A DNA stretch of 64,000 nucleotides, from the NCBI RefSeq assembly GCF_017591425.1, contig NW_024465655.1, forward strand, positions 2,107,501-2,171,500, read 5' to 3'. The position numbers and the translations under genes were made by a program. Positions 1-12,682 of the stretch are shown piece after piece. The notes beneath the pieces were generated by a model. It was not told the DNA's origin. It worked only from the letters and a program-made list of their open reading frames with translations, and searched no databases. Position 1 is the first letter of the stretch, and the number at the start of each line of letters is the position of its first letter. This DNA is from Ochotona curzoniae. Taxonomy: Eukaryota > Chordata > Mammalia > Lagomorpha > Ochotonidae.

Positions 1-66
1 TGTGTTGTATGTGTGTGTTGTGTGTGTATGTTGTGTGTATGTTGTGTGTGTGTTGTGTATGTGTGA
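1..66. repeat. Imperfect (TG)n/TGTATG microsatellite
   Basis: The window opens inside a run of TG dinucleotides interrupted by TA and TTG. It is cut by the window edge, so its true length is unknown. Confidence 0.9.
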
Positions 67-508
67 TCTTGCAGTACTCATACGTTAGATTACATCCACA
101 AGTATTTTCCTGGCACTTTCTTGCACAGCATATGGGGCTAAGATTTGGCTTGGCACTCTAATATCAACGATGACATCAATGATGGAATGTTAAGGCTGGT
201 GATCAAGTGCGTAGACATTTCTGTAACTGAAATCCTTCACTTAACCCTATACTCTTGATGCTGGAATAGCTAGTCCTTTCCTGAGACAGAGTCTCTCACA
301 TGTGTTAGGAAACCCCACGACTTTTGACACAGCCAATACTGAACTCTGCACGAGCAGCTCTCAACCTCCGCATCCTTTTGGTCCAGCGGCTGGCTCTGTC
401 CTGGCCCTAATCCAACTTCTAGACCTCTAGGCTTTTCCTTTCTCCTCTATTATCAAGTTCTGTCCTGCCTCCCACTTTTCTTTCTTTGGTTATTTCTTAC
501 TTTCAAGA

Positions 509-832
509 TTTTTTTAAAAGATGTTTTTATTGGAAAGTCATATTTACACGGAAGAAGAGACAGAAAGATCTTCCATCCGCTGGTTCAGTCCCCAAGTGGC
601 TTCCATGGCCAAAGCTGAGCTGATCTGAAGCCAGGAGACAGGAGCTACTCCAAGTCTCCCACACAGGTGGGTACAGGGTCCCAAGGCTTTGGACCATCTC
701 GACTACTTTCCCAGGCCACAAGCAGGGAGCTGGATGGGAAGTAGGGCTGCCGAGGTTAGAACCAGTGCCCATATGAAATCCTGGCACATGCAAGGTGGCA
801 ACTTTAGCCATGAGGCTACCACGCTGGGTCCC
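509..832 (-). mobile_element. Lagomorph C-type tRNA-derived SINE, near full length
   Basis: Read on the minus strand, the element runs from a tRNA-like head (near 832) through a body with the CCCAGGCCACAAGCAGGGAG block (as seen on plus) to an A-rich tail at 509-525. The sequence is moderately diverged from the young copies in this window, for example the 13796 copy. No clean target-site duplication was found, which suggests middle age. Confidence 0.9.
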
Positions 833-1942
833 TGCCTGTCACTTTTCACTGAATCCCTTATCAGGTGTTCTAATGCTCCCAAGATTATCATTCCACTTCA
901 TTTCTACCCAGTCCAGTTCTTCTCCCTTCCTCTTCTTTTAATACCTAGTTATCCCTGAATTCCACTGATTCAATAAAGAACATGTTTGGTTTGAGCCCTG
1001 GAAGATAGAAGTAATAAGCATCCTTTTCTTGCAGAAGAAAAAATGATGTACAGTGGACAAGACAGTGGAGTTAGTGGGGAAAAGCATGACCGGTGACCTT
1101 CAGGTCTGACCTTGATAAATCTAAATTTGTCCTGCCAATTCATCCTCCCTGCTTTTGTTTCTTCTTCTGAAAAGCAGGACTCACAACATTATCTCTTAGA
1201 GTTGTGGCAAGGATCTATCCGAAAATGAATACGGAAGAACGGGCACCATTCCAGAGGGGAGGAAATGTTCAAGGAAACACAGTTATTTTTTATTACTGCT
1301 GGCAAATACGCATGCGTGGACACAAACCAGGAGATGTTCCCCTAGGAAGCTCAACTCATCCAAAAATGTAGAAGGCAAAGAGAAGAGAAATTTACACTCT
1401 TAAATAATCAAATCAAGCAAATTTGAGTGGAAAACTGAGAGCCGTAGAGACACACAGCTTCTGTAATGGTCGGAGGTTGTTTCGAAGGCAGGAAAGATGC
1501 GCATTTAACAGTGGAGAAGTCAGTAAAACTTAGAGCTGATGATAGAAAGGTTTTGCTTGAAGGATGAACGTAAAACACTGAAGTACAAGAATCAACGTGC
1601 AAGGTCTTGGAAAAACTCAAAATCCCAATTCAGGTTAGTTTTTAACTGTTTTGGTCAGTGATGTCTTCAAATCCTAGAAATTAAGTCACTAGGTACTGCT
1701 AATCCGGGAGATAGAAACTACCAATTTTATCTATGCATGGATTATGGTTTTAAAAGTTTTCTATATTTTGCTATGCTTTGACATCTGGGGACCTCTTTCT
1801 TTCAGAATTAGCTCATTCCTATGATTAGCAAGTGAATTGCTTGTTTGTCTTTCATGTTAAAAAAGAAAAAATGAGTTCATCCTGAATCCACGTCTTCTTG
1901 TGCCTTTCTTTTGTCTCCTTAAATCAGATTCTGGTCATCCAG

Positions 1943-1985
<43 letters not shown>

Positions 1986-3133
1986 CTGAAACCTGACACT
2001 TGGGTACTGGAAGATGGCGACCTCACTGCTCACCCTTGCAACTGATTCAAACTGTCTGATTCTGAGGCTGGTCAGCCTGTTAACCCATTCCTGCCTCACC
2101 CATTTCCTCCCACCAAAATCACCATGAACACTCACTCCTTCTGGCTGCTGATGGAGCCTGGTGCTTCCCACCAGGGCCCCGCATGGCATGAGCTGCTGCC
2201 TTCTCGTAGGCACTGTGATGGTAATTACACAATGACTGGTGTGCAGACCGTATCGTGTCTTCCTAAAACACACAGTTCTAGGTGCATTTGAGAAGAGCCC
2301 CAGACAGAGGGAGTTTTCTAGCCTGAAGTCCTCACTTTCTGGCTGGATTCTCTTGGGCAAGGCTCTACCACTTAACACCTTGGCTTTCTCACCTATTACG
2401 TTGGAATAAGCTGTATTAGCTCACAAGCCAAGGGGAGGATTTGTGTATCTGAAAGCACCCATCATAGTTAATGCTTAACTAATGCGTGTTCCTGAGTGTC
2501 TTCATTTAGTCAGCATCCAGTGCTGCCCACCTGTACCCGATGAAACAATTCAGTTTCTACTTGTCCATTCTAGTTAGTTCCACAGCAATCCCTAATGTCC
2601 TTTTGAGAGAGAGCTTAGGGGTGTGTGATAAAATCACGCTCCTTTTCACCATGCACGTGACCTCCTTGGGTCTTGGAAGTCCTTCATTTGATTCTAGTCA
2701 CAGCTATTCCAAAGCCATGCAGGTCTTTCAAACAGCCATCCTTTGCTCTGGCTGACACCTATCCACATGAAACAATTTTCTGTGTAAAAGGAGAATCAAA
2801 AATCTGTTGGGAGTATACCAGTTTTGTGACAGAGAGCCTGTTTTGTCGAAGTTTGTTTTAAAACTCTTAAAAGTCGAGCAAACTGAGAGGGATTGTACAT
2901 TAGTTTTAATGATTTTTTGGGGGTCATCATTTAAAAATTTCCTTTCTGGGAGGGCAGTGAACAGCTTCTTTGATGTTTTTGAGCAGATGTGGACTATTTA
3001 CCTGCTAGACTACGGCCTGTTCACTTTTGGTTTGTTGAGCTCTTTGCAGAGTATAGTTCATAAGCCTTTAGTGGGAAGGCTTATATCAAACTTGGTATAA
3101 AACAAAAAATAACAAATAACTAATTAAAAAATC
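833..3133. other. Intergenic, unassigned; contains (CT)n
   Basis: No gene or family-level repeat was recognised apart from the CT array at 1945-1982. Short open frames here carry no recognisable domain and one of them is created by the CT array itself. Confidence 0.5.
1945..1982. repeat. (CT)n microsatellite
   Basis: About 19 uninterrupted CT units. A minus-strand open frame over it encodes an Arg-Glu run, a normal by-product of the repeat. Confidence 0.97.
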
Positions 3134-3466
3134 TTTTTAAAAAAGATTTATTTATTTTTATTGCAAAGTCAGATATACAGAGAGGAGGAGAGATAGAGAG
3201 GAAGATCTTCCATCCAATGATTCACTCCCCAAGTGAGCACAACGGCCGGTGCTGTGCCGGACCGAAGCCAGGAGCCAGGAACCTCTTCCAGGTCTCCCAT
3301 GTGGGTGCAGGATCCCACAGCATTGGGCCATCCTCGACTGCCTTCCCAGGCCACAAGCAGGGAGCTGGATGGGAAGTGGAGCTGCCGGGATTAGAACCGG
3401 GGCCCATAGGGGATCCTGATGTATTCAAGGCGAGGAATTTAGCCATTAGGCTACCACGCTGGGCCC
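3134..3466 (-). mobile_element. Lagomorph C-type SINE, full length
   Basis: On the plus strand this starts with the reversed A-rich tail, continues through the GAGGAGAGATAGAGAGGAAGATC block and ends with the complement of the head at GCTGGGCCC. It is close to the young consensus in this window, including GGGATTAGAACCGG (the reversed B-box). No convincing target duplication was seen. Confidence 0.93.
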
Positions 3467-3916
3467 ACCAATTTAACTTTTATGTGAGAAAAGAAGTATG
3501 TTCAGAAAACTAACAAAACTTGAATTCTGTCCTATGTTTCTACTCCTTTATTCCCAGCAAGAAAAGGTAGGAGAATGCAATAAGAGATAGAGATTTTCTG
3601 TGATTGAGCTATTGATCCAGGTCCAACCAGGGGCCATAATCTACACCCTCAAGAGGTAAAATTTGCTATTAAGAATTATTCACAGCAGTGAATGAATGGG
3701 ACTTCAAAACTTTTGCAAATTGTACTCTCATCAAATGATCATAAATTACCACTAAGCGGATTTCAGCTGGGTCTGTGGCCGTTAGAATTTCTTGTCAACA
3801 CATTAGAAAGTCTGTTTCTGAGACGAGGTAAAGGGAAGTGAAATGAACACTTGTTAGCGTGCTCTAACCGAAAGCACTGGAAACACAGCTTGTTTTCTGA
3901 CCGTCTGAAAGCTTGT

Positions 3917-4279
3917 GCAAGAATGATTTCTTTTTTTCTTTTTTAAGATGTATTTATTTATTGGGAAGTCAGATATACAGAGAGGAGGAGAGACAGAGAG
4001 GAAGATCTTCCGTCCGATGATCCACTCCCCAAGTGAGCGCAACGGCCAATGCTATGCTGATCCGAGACCAGGATCCAGAAACTTCTTCTGGGTCTCCCAC
4101 ATGGGTGCAGGGTCCCAAGGCTTTGGGCCGTCCTCAACTGCCTTCCCAGGCCACAAGCAGGGAGCTGGATGGGAAGTGGAGCTGCTGGGATTAGAACCGG
4201 CGCCCATATGGGATCCCGGCACGTTCAAGGCAAGGACTTTAGCTGCTAGGCCACGCTGCCGGACCCGCAAGAATGATTT
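3917..4279 (-). mobile_element. Young C-type SINE with 13-bp target-site duplication
   Basis: The element (3930-4266) lies between two perfect copies of GCAAGAATGATTT at 3917-3929 and 4267-4279. The A-rich tail lies at the low-coordinate end, so the SINE is on the minus strand. The intact duplication and low divergence show a recent retrotransposition that used L1 machinery. Confidence 0.96.
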
Positions 4280-4774
4280 TAACAGTGTGGGTCTTCTTGT
4301 GTTATAATTTACAATCCTGAGCAAACATATTTTTTTTTCTGTGCCTGTGAGATTGTTCTATTCCTTCCTAAGATTGGACTACCTTTTAACATTTTGTATT
4401 TCTTGCTTTCCCTGTCATGAACTATCTCCCAGAGCCTCTTGAATGTGATGCTTGGTACCTGTGCCTCTTCCTGCAGAAACAACCTCATCACTCATGACAA
4501 ACCTCCTTTGCACGCTTCAACTACTAAATTTGTAGCCACAAGATTCCTCTGGCTGTACAGCCTGAGTCTTCCCACGGACCCCTGTACTTTCTGCACCTTC
4601 ATTTATGTTGTATTTGAATTTCGCTGCCAAGGATCTGGTGTTTGATTTCCATGCTGAACTTTCAGCTTCACCGGCCAGTTTCCTCTTGCAAGCATTTCTG
4701 TTTATAAAATGTCACATGAGTTTATCACAGAGACAAAGGGACAACACAGCATTACGTTTGTTCCCTGTGTATAC

Positions 4775-4868
4775 TTTCCTTCCTTCCTTCCTTCCTTCCT
4801 TCCTTCCTTCCTTCCTTCCTTCCTTCCTTCCTTCCTTTCCTTCCTTCTTTCCCTCCTTCCTTCCTTCT
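4775..4868. repeat. (TTCC)n microsatellite at the tail of a SINE
   Basis: About 23 TTCC units, with a few interruptions near the end. It directly abuts the tail end of the minus-strand SINE that follows, so on the SINE strand it is (GGAA)n in the place of the A-tail. This is a common way for such arrays to start. Confidence 0.95.
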
Positions 4869-5166
4869 CTGGAAAAACAGATATATAGGAAGAGGGTCAC
4901 ACAGAGAGAAAGATCTTCCATCCCCTAACTCACTTCCCAAGTGGCCACAATGGCCACAGCTGAGCTGATACAAAGCCAGGAGCCAGGAGCTTCTTCCAGG
5001 GTCTCCCACATGGATGCAGGGTAACAAGGCCTTGGGCCAAACTCTACTGCTTTCCCAGGCCACAAATAGGGAGATAGAATGAAAGTGGAGCAGCCAGGAT
5101 ATGAACTGGTGCCCATATGGGATCTTGGTGCATGCAAGGCAAAAATGTAGCCACTAGGCTGTTGAT
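4869..5166 (-). mobile_element. Older C-type SINE
   Basis: The body is recognisable from the CAAAGCCAGGAGCCAGGAGC and CCCATATGGGATC blocks and ends at GCCACTAGGCTGTTGATCC. It has many substitutions against the young copies, and the poly(A) tail has been replaced by the adjacent TTCC/GGAA array. Confidence 0.88.
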
Positions 5167-8117
5167 CCAGTTCCAAGAGTTGGCACCAAGCTGGGCTGGT
5201 TGGAGAACTCCATGAGGATGTTTGAACATCCTCATACTGGGTGTCGAAGAGGTGTAACATTGACACATACCGGAATCAATAACAAAACCTATCTCTAGGT
5301 CCCTGTTAACAGAACCTGAGATGGAGCCAGGTGAGAAAGGAAGAGGGTGATGTGGCATTATGAAGCAGAAAGCGGAAGGGTAGACTTGAAGTGGAGACTG
5401 GAAGCAGAGTAGCCTGCGCAATCCTGGTCTCGGACAATATCGTTTCGTGCTTTCCTTCTTTTGTCAATCACAACTCCTCACACCACTTGCAGATATAGGG
5501 CCTGATAGACAAGCTGCAGGTGAGACAACGTTCAGAGAGGACTCATCAAGGCCCGGTGGATGCCAGCTTTGCGTCTGCCCAGAATGTCAACTTATGGTGT
5601 TTCAGTTCTGTGGCGGCCTTGAGCTTAGGGGAGCCGGTGCACAAAGGAGAGGTGAAAATACTGTGTGTGATGACCTCATGGTACACAAGAAGGGCAGCAA
5701 CAGCCCTTCTGGAGTGTTGATGCTCAGTGCACCTGAGTCACATTGTGCTGTGTCATGAATGTAGATTGTGTCTCAACAAAGCATCACATATGGTAACTAG
5801 CCCGGGCCGGTTCTGGGCACTTCTCGTAAAAGCTCCTTAGCTGGACCTAGTCCCCATATGACATTAGTATCCTTCTCCTTGGCCTTCAAGCTTTTACTTA
5901 GTTCTAAGCATCAGTTAATTATTTTACATATTTCTCTTTTCTTCTCGGCAGCTAATCATGTGGCATGGAAGTTGTCAAGAGGAGTTAGACTTATTCCCAG
6001 TTTCTTGTGTGTTTCACGGATTTGGCTAACAAGATCGCTCGCTTGTAAGCCAGTCCCTGCCTGTTCTCACTTTTCTCCTGGTGCCATAGCTAAGTAAGAC
6101 TCTGCTTGCTAGAGGTCCTTGATAAACACGCAGGGAGTCTGTTGAAGCCTTGGGCAACTTATATCCACTGGTCAGGGACTTACACACAGCCAAGGCCTCA
6201 TCTAGACTGCCATGCTTCTTCAAACGACTTATGACTCCAAAGCTTCCTGGGAATTCTATACTTTATTCTTATTTGTGCTGAAAATTTTCTTCTCTGGATC
6301 CTCACATCTTGACTAAGTTACACTCGGCTCAGTAACTATGAATCATCTACATTTCTGGAACCCTACTGAATTCTCTATAGAATTAAATTAGACTGGCTTT
6401 GAATGGAATATAGTCCCTGGAGAAGATTTTTGTGCTCAGAAGGGACCCTTTCCGTGAGACCCATGTCCGAACGCAAATATATACTCCTGAGGCCACTGTC
6501 GCCTGGCTTGAGACTTTAAAACCAAGCCCCTGACCTCCATTTCCGTACAGAGAAAACTATTCGGGGTCACGGAGTCAAAGTGATTGTCTTCCTCTTTAAG
6601 TTCTGGGTTGTCCCCAAAGCACTGGGTCAAATTCCAAACAAGAGGAGATGGTGATGACAATTTCAGATAGAAAAAAAAAAAAAAAAGTAAGAGGAACCAA
6701 ATGATCTGTCTGTTCCCACGGGCACAGGAAGCCACAGGCCTTACTCTTCCCAACAATTTAAAACCCGCAGCTTTACAGTTTCTGCAGAAGCTGCCAGAGC
6801 GTCTGCGGTGGAGAGCGTCTGCGGCTGGAAGCCAGGTGTGGGGCTCCCAGGTCAGCATCGCCGTGCCGGTGCTGCTGCTGGAGGACACGGGGTCAGGCCG
6901 GAAGGCTCCGGGGCTGCTGCAACTGCCGTACCTGCAAGCCGCGAGTTCGTGTGCACTAGCTGTGTTGTACGGGATATGTCCAGGTTATGGCAGAACACTG
7001 CACGAAGCCTGGTCTGGTTCCTCTCTCCCCTCCGCATGCTGTGTCTTTTGCACACTTGATTGGTTTTCTCCTAGTCTTATCAAGGCAGATGCCCTGCCCC
7101 CAGTGTGCTGCAGAGCCGACCTCATGCTCAGACTGCAAGCCCAAGCCTTTGCTGAGCTAGGCTTGCAGCCTGAACACACAGCACCGGTTTCATGAGGTCA
7201 AGTGTGAACACTCGGAGAATCAGTGGGCTAAGACAAAGTTTTAAGGAAGGGATTCCTCACAGGGGCTGACAGGCAGTGATCGCCCGGAGGGAGCACAGAG
7301 GTCCAGCTGACTGAACCCTCATTTCCTGGCTCTGCTGCTGGAACAGTGAACCCTGCTGTGCTCATTCTGCCAGCACCTGCCACTCACTGCGTGCTTTCCT
7401 GCTTTTCAGACCCCGCCCCACTGCTGTTGCCAGGGGGACCACCCTCTCAATGATAAAGGCGCTTGATGTTTTAGAGCAGGCGAAGAACTTATACCCCTTG
7501 TGTCTAACTCTGCACCTCTAAGTAAAGCAATCTTTTGGGTAGAAGCGAATGGGGCAGATCTAGTTTCTTGCACCCTAACACAATGAAGATGCTCCCAACC
7601 CACTTTATCCAGGAAATCCTCCTTCTTCACCTTAAGCATATTTTCTGTCTTGGTTGCATATACCTTGGAGTTGCTCGCTAATGCTGCCATCCATGCGGTG
7701 ATGTTGTGTTCCCACAGGGCAGACACGGTGATGAAAAGCTGCATGTCTCCGGCACGGTACTCGGCAAGTGGCAGTTGTTGCAAAGGTTTTGTTTGACAAG
7801 TGATGGATTGCTGGCTTCCTTCAAATTCCCATAATTTTCTCAGTCCCTTCCGCTAAGTTCCTCCTTCTATTTTTATGGTTACTTTATATGTTTACCTACT
7901 GCCTTAGAATATGTTCCTGACCAGAAAGCTTTTCTCCGAATTTCACAAAATTGTTTCTTGGAAGTTTGTCTCTTCTCTTCTTCTGTTTCCTATAGCAATC
8001 TATAAATTCCAGACAGGTAAAAACATCTTTGTTACCAAAAAATGGCAAATATCTGTTATCTCATAGTCATTCAAAAAGTTACCTTTAGGAAATCTTGGAT
8101 CACTTCTCTCCCTTTCT
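5167..8117. other. Intergenic, unassigned; includes a GC-rich patch at 6780-7160
   Basis: No gene was recognised. The segment 6780-6960 is GC- and CpG-rich for this window and holds a short duplicated AGAGCGTCTGCGG (near 6797 and 6812). A 164-codon plus-strand open frame (6701-7195) crosses it but shows no domain, and overlapping frames exist on the other strand, so I do not call it a gene. An A16 run precedes it at about 6671. Confidence 0.5.
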
Positions 8118-8340
8118 TTTTTAAAAGATTTAATGACCTGTTTTAAAGGGTTAGAGAAAGAGAGAGACTTCCAATGGCTGATTCTCCCCCACAGATGGCT
8201 GCAACACACAGGGTTGGGGCAGAATGGAGCCAGGAGCTTAGCTGAGTCTCCCACATACATGGCAGGGGCTGAAGCCCAAGCCATGGGCTGGCTCAGACAT
8301 GAAACGGGACCCATACACTATGCCATAACACTGACCCTCC
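8118..8340 (-). mobile_element. Eroded SINE of the C-repeat group
   Basis: A reversed A-rich tail (TTTAAAAGATTTAA), a GAGAAAGAGAGAGACTTCC block and a GAGCCAGGAGCTTAG block identify an older member of the same SINE lineage. It is shortened relative to young copies. Confidence 0.7.
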
Positions 8341-10069
8341 TTGGACCATCTGGAAACTTTCCCAAAGTGTAGGTCCTTGACTAGAAATAGGAGACAGGGC
8401 AGCTTACCTACTGCCATATCTTCTTTTGTTCAGGGGGTAGGTGCAGTTCCTAGCTTCCTTCAAAGCATAAATTAGTTGGCAGAAAAATATTTAAGTACTC
8501 AGACACTTTTTAGAGAATCCACAAGTGTCAAAGAAAATACAATAAATTTATGCAACCTATGCATATACATAGTATTTGCATCATCAGGTTCAAACCTGAC
8601 TATTTCCTCTTAGGATAAAACTTGAAGCAATCTACACTGTTATATATATATGTAAATATTATATTATTGTATTACATGTTATATATAAAATACTATATAT
8701 AAAGTTTATATTTATATATATTTCTAAATAACTTGATGTCACTGATACATAATATTGATACCAATAAAATTCATTTATCTAATATATATGTATACACACA
8801 AGTATTGTATAGTCTTTAGCAGACCAACAAGGGTGATGTCTTCATGAGTACTTTGTTTAAAATGAACAGATTTGAAGCAGCCAGACAGTACTGTAAATTT
8901 CTTCAAGACATCTTTCAACTATTTCAAGTGAAGGGGGAATTTTCAAGCTGTCTGTTCCCCCTACTTTGTGTTTAGAATTTCATTTTGGAGTGTTATTTTC
9001 CGTTTGTGTGTCGGGGGGTTGGAACCTGCTGAAATTGGATTTAAAGAGAGCTGGACTAACTTTCTCTGGCACAATCCATTTGGGTAAGGTCAGTGAATAA
9101 CACTCACTTTTCTTGACGATTTGTTGGAACAGTGTAGTTATGGCTTTATTCCATGCCTAATGTCAACACGTTGTCTCAGAAAGTGCCCATGGGGAGGGTC
9201 CCGCATCGCTTGTCATCTGGGCTCTGTCTGCACTCCTGGCTACTCTGGGAGGCCATCTGGCTACTTAATAAAACCAGCCCATCTCTTGGGTCTGTTCAGC
9301 GATGCCTACTTGCAAGTTAACTTTTGCACAAACCTTCCTAAAATCTGTCCTGGACAAGTATACTCCAGGCTCCACATAAAACATCCCTCTCCACTTCCAT
9401 ATGTAAGAGCTTTAGTGTGTTAAAGCATGGATCTATAGCGCAACTCATGATTGCTCATTAAGAAGCAGGTGAAAGGTCTTATGCTGTATTTTGGTCCTTT
9501 TCAATGGGTTGAAGGCACAGCCTCTGTGTACTTCTCTCGATAGGAGCGTGACTTGGGGTGGGTGGTGATGGACCGTGGAGTGAGCAACTCTAACAGCTTG
9601 GCTGTGTGGTATCCAGGAGCATGAGTTCCCTGCAACCCTTCTTCTAGATCTGGCCTGCTAAGTGTCACACAGGTCATGCCTGTGGCCCATACTCATTCAC
9701 TGACATTCATCAGTAAGTGTCGACTCTGACCCCAGAAAATAGATCACACAATAGCAAAGCTAGAAAACTTTCCATCTGCTTTCTCTCTGCCTCGAACACC
9801 CTTTGCCATCCACCTCCAGCCCGGAGTGCTGCTTCCTGTCCACGCTTGTGCCCGAGTGCTGCTTTTATGCGCTGGAGAACATGTTTGGCCCATGCACAGA
9901 GTAAGCTGGAAGGGCCTGAATATTATAATTCCTTGGTCAAATTTGAACAGGAGTTTCTGAATCGATTCCTAACTTCATTGCTGTGCAGGTGGGACAGCTC
10001 TGAAACATTATGTCTGTTGTAGCTAGGATCTGAGTGTTTCTGTCCCTTCAACATTCACATGTTGAATAG
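8341..10069. other. Intergenic, unassigned, with an AT-rich stretch
   Basis: Nothing gene-like was found. Positions 8636-8735 and the following 70 bases are rich in TATATA and similar steps, a low-complexity tract. Confidence 0.5.
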
Positions 10070-10376
10070 TAAGTGTGTTAAGCCTAATGGTTAAGGCGTC
10101 ACCCATGTTCCATATCAGAATATTTGGATTTGATACCCAGCTCCGGCTCATGACTCCAACACTCTGTCAATGCAGACATGGGAGGCGGCAGCAAGGATTC
10201 AAGCAACTGGTTTCCTGCCAGTAATACAGAAGAGTTGCAGTCTATTCCTGACTATTGGCTTTAGCATGGGGAAATGAACATGCAGATTAGAACTTGCACT
10301 CTCTCTCTCTTCTTCACCTCAAATATGACTCTACCTCTCTTTTCTCACCTTTTAAACAAGTCAAACAATATTTAAG
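10070..10376 (+). mobile_element. Old, heavily diverged SINE
   Basis: TTAAGCCTAATGGTTAAGGCG resembles the A-box region and GGATTTGATACCC the B-box region of the lagomorph SINE. CAGCAAGGATTCAAGCAACTGG and the T/C-rich 3' part follow the usual order. Divergence is high. Confidence 0.65.
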
Positions 10377-12356
10377 AAATGCATGTCAAAGCCTCACATC
10401 CAGGGTGATGATCTGAAGGTGTGAGAGTGACCAGGCTCTGCCCTCCTGAGCAGAGGAGGATGGGTCAGTGGTGTGAGGAGGGGTCCCCTCATCATCATCT
10501 TTTGGCTTGTTCATATTGGACGTCCCAACTTCCAAAGCTATAAGCAATGTCTTTCTGTTTTTCCTTTTTTAGTCTAAGGTATTTTGTTGGAGTACATTGA
10601 CTAAATGAATACAACCTTGCAATGGGCAAAAGGTCTAATTGGAAGTCCTTTCCAGTTGAGTGGTAAATACGAGGCTATGTTATCACCTGCTCTGTCGGGA
10701 TGTATAACTCTGCTCATCTCTGACCAGCGAGTCGAAGTGGAAGTGAATTTATCCACCTCTAATGGCAAAGGTCCTGAAATGTGGATGCATATTTTCTTTC
10801 CAGAATAAGCACATGTTTTCTGCTTATGACAAAAATCAGTATCTTTCTTTTTTTCCTAGTAGAGAACAAAATTTTCATTGGAACCCTTGACATTTGACTG
10901 GTTCTTTTACCAGTTGGTGAGTTGCAGAAAATCTGCGACATGTGCTCATTTTATGTTCACACACGTGAAGTGTGATAATAGCTGTTGAAATCGTCCCTGC
11001 AACTCTCTCCTCCAAAGCGCTCCAGCAGTACTGAAAGGCAGATGCCTTTCTTCCTTTTCCCATCTAACTAACTCATTCTTTACTCCGGAGCCCGAGGAAG
11101 AAAGGCAGAAAAGAGAAAATGAAGAGGATGTACCAGCAAAAGGCCTTTGGGGGGGGGGGGAACCTCGTGATACAAACCCTCCTCAATGATTCCCGAAGTC
11201 TTCTGGGAAGTTACTGAGATCAACAAATGCTTAGGTGTGATTGATTTCTGACCCTGAAGGGGCAAACTCCTGTATCTGGTGATTGTATAGGGACACAATC
11301 CAAGCTGCAGGAAGGCAAGGAGAGAACTAGAGGGCCTAGTCCTCAGGGGAACCCCTACAGAAACAGCACTGTTCTTCAAGAACCACATGGTTGGTGTTGG
11401 AGTACGTAGTTTTCTTTCCCAGTAGAAGTTATGATGCTTGAATCAAGGGCATTAGATGCTTTCTTTTCTGTCCCATTGCAATGACTTCATACGAAGGAGC
11501 TGCCACAGTTAGTGTTATGTTTCCAGAATAATATACCAACTAAATGCAAACAACGGTGTTGTCTACAATCTCACGCTGGAAAAAGACTTGACAAGGTTTA
11601 GGTGGAGAGGAAAAGCAGGTGGATTTTCCCCCCTGAGATTCATGTCATATTTAAATGGTTTTCTTGGAGGTTCTAAAGGTTGTGGAGTTTCCTAAGAAGG
11701 TCTGTTTCAGCATTCATGGATGGAGGCAAACAGGGGTGTGGCTGTGGCCAAGATTGGTAACTACAGAGTACACCACCTCAAGGAGACACTTGTCATCTTA
11801 TTTAACAAGGCAGGTGGCAGCAGCAGCAGCACCCAGCCAAGGCATCTAAGAAATTAATCCATTCTAGGTCCGAATAGAAACTGCTACAGGCATAGTTCAC
11901 CACTTTAGAATTGAGATCAAATGTGTTATAAACCTATTTTACTCATGCCGGTCCTGGATGGGAATTAAAGCACCATTACCAACTTGGAATTCTCCCAAGA
12001 CTGAATCGTGAGGGATTCCAACTATGTCTACATTGGATCTTTGATCCTACCGTTGACACTTTGATCCAAGGTAGAAATAGCTGAAATGTAAACAGGAAAT
12101 AGAAAGTTTTTCTTTCTTAGTTGGATTTCACCTTACATGAGTCTATCCATATCGGGGGCTTGCAGGAAACTAGCAAAAAAAAAAACCTGAAACATTGGAT
12201 CAAGCAATTCATAATAATAATATATGAATAGTTCTGTGCTCAGGAGGAATTCCTTCATCCTGGAGGATCCTGTCTCAAAATCAAGTGATTGGTCAGAATA
12301 TACAAGTGGATGATACATTCCACAACCCCAGGCCAATTCCAAATTATGTGACTAGT
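10377..12356. other. Intergenic, unassigned
   Basis: No gene or clear repeat was recognised. A G10 run lies near 11151, and a short CAG-type run (GGCAGCAGCAGCAGCAC) near 11815-11831. Open frames are short and lack domains. Confidence 0.5.
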
Positions 12357-12682
12357 GGCTGACACTATGGTATGGTGGCTTAAGTCACTGCTTGGCTAGC
12401 AAACCATATAGAACTTCTGGTTCAAGTCCTGGCTCTTACACCTCTGATCTGGCTCCCTGTTAATATGCCCAAGAATGCAGTGGAAAATGGCTCAAGTATT
12501 TGGACTCCTGAGCCCAAATAAGGTTAAGGTTCAGTTAAGGTTCCCATGTGTGGGCTTCTGCCTGGTTCAGGACTGGCTGTTGCAGCCATTTGAGGAGTGA
12601 ACCAAATGGTAGGATGGTAAATTCATCACTGTCTCTCTCTTATTGTCACTCTGCCTTTAATGAATAAAATAAATATTTAACA
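12357..12682 (+). mobile_element. Old C-type SINE, full-length layout
   Basis: The head-like segment (GGTGGCTTAAGTCACTGC) is followed by GGTTCAAGTCCTGG in the B-box position, GATCTGGCTCCCTGTTAATATGCC, and a tail of AATAAAATAAATATTTAAC. The divergence places it in an older subfamily than the 13796 copy. Confidence 0.82.

Noticed and set aside
6701..7195. 164-codon plus-strand frame over the GC-rich patch
   Set aside because: No domain or signal. Opposing and overlapping frames are also open, which points to base composition rather than coding.
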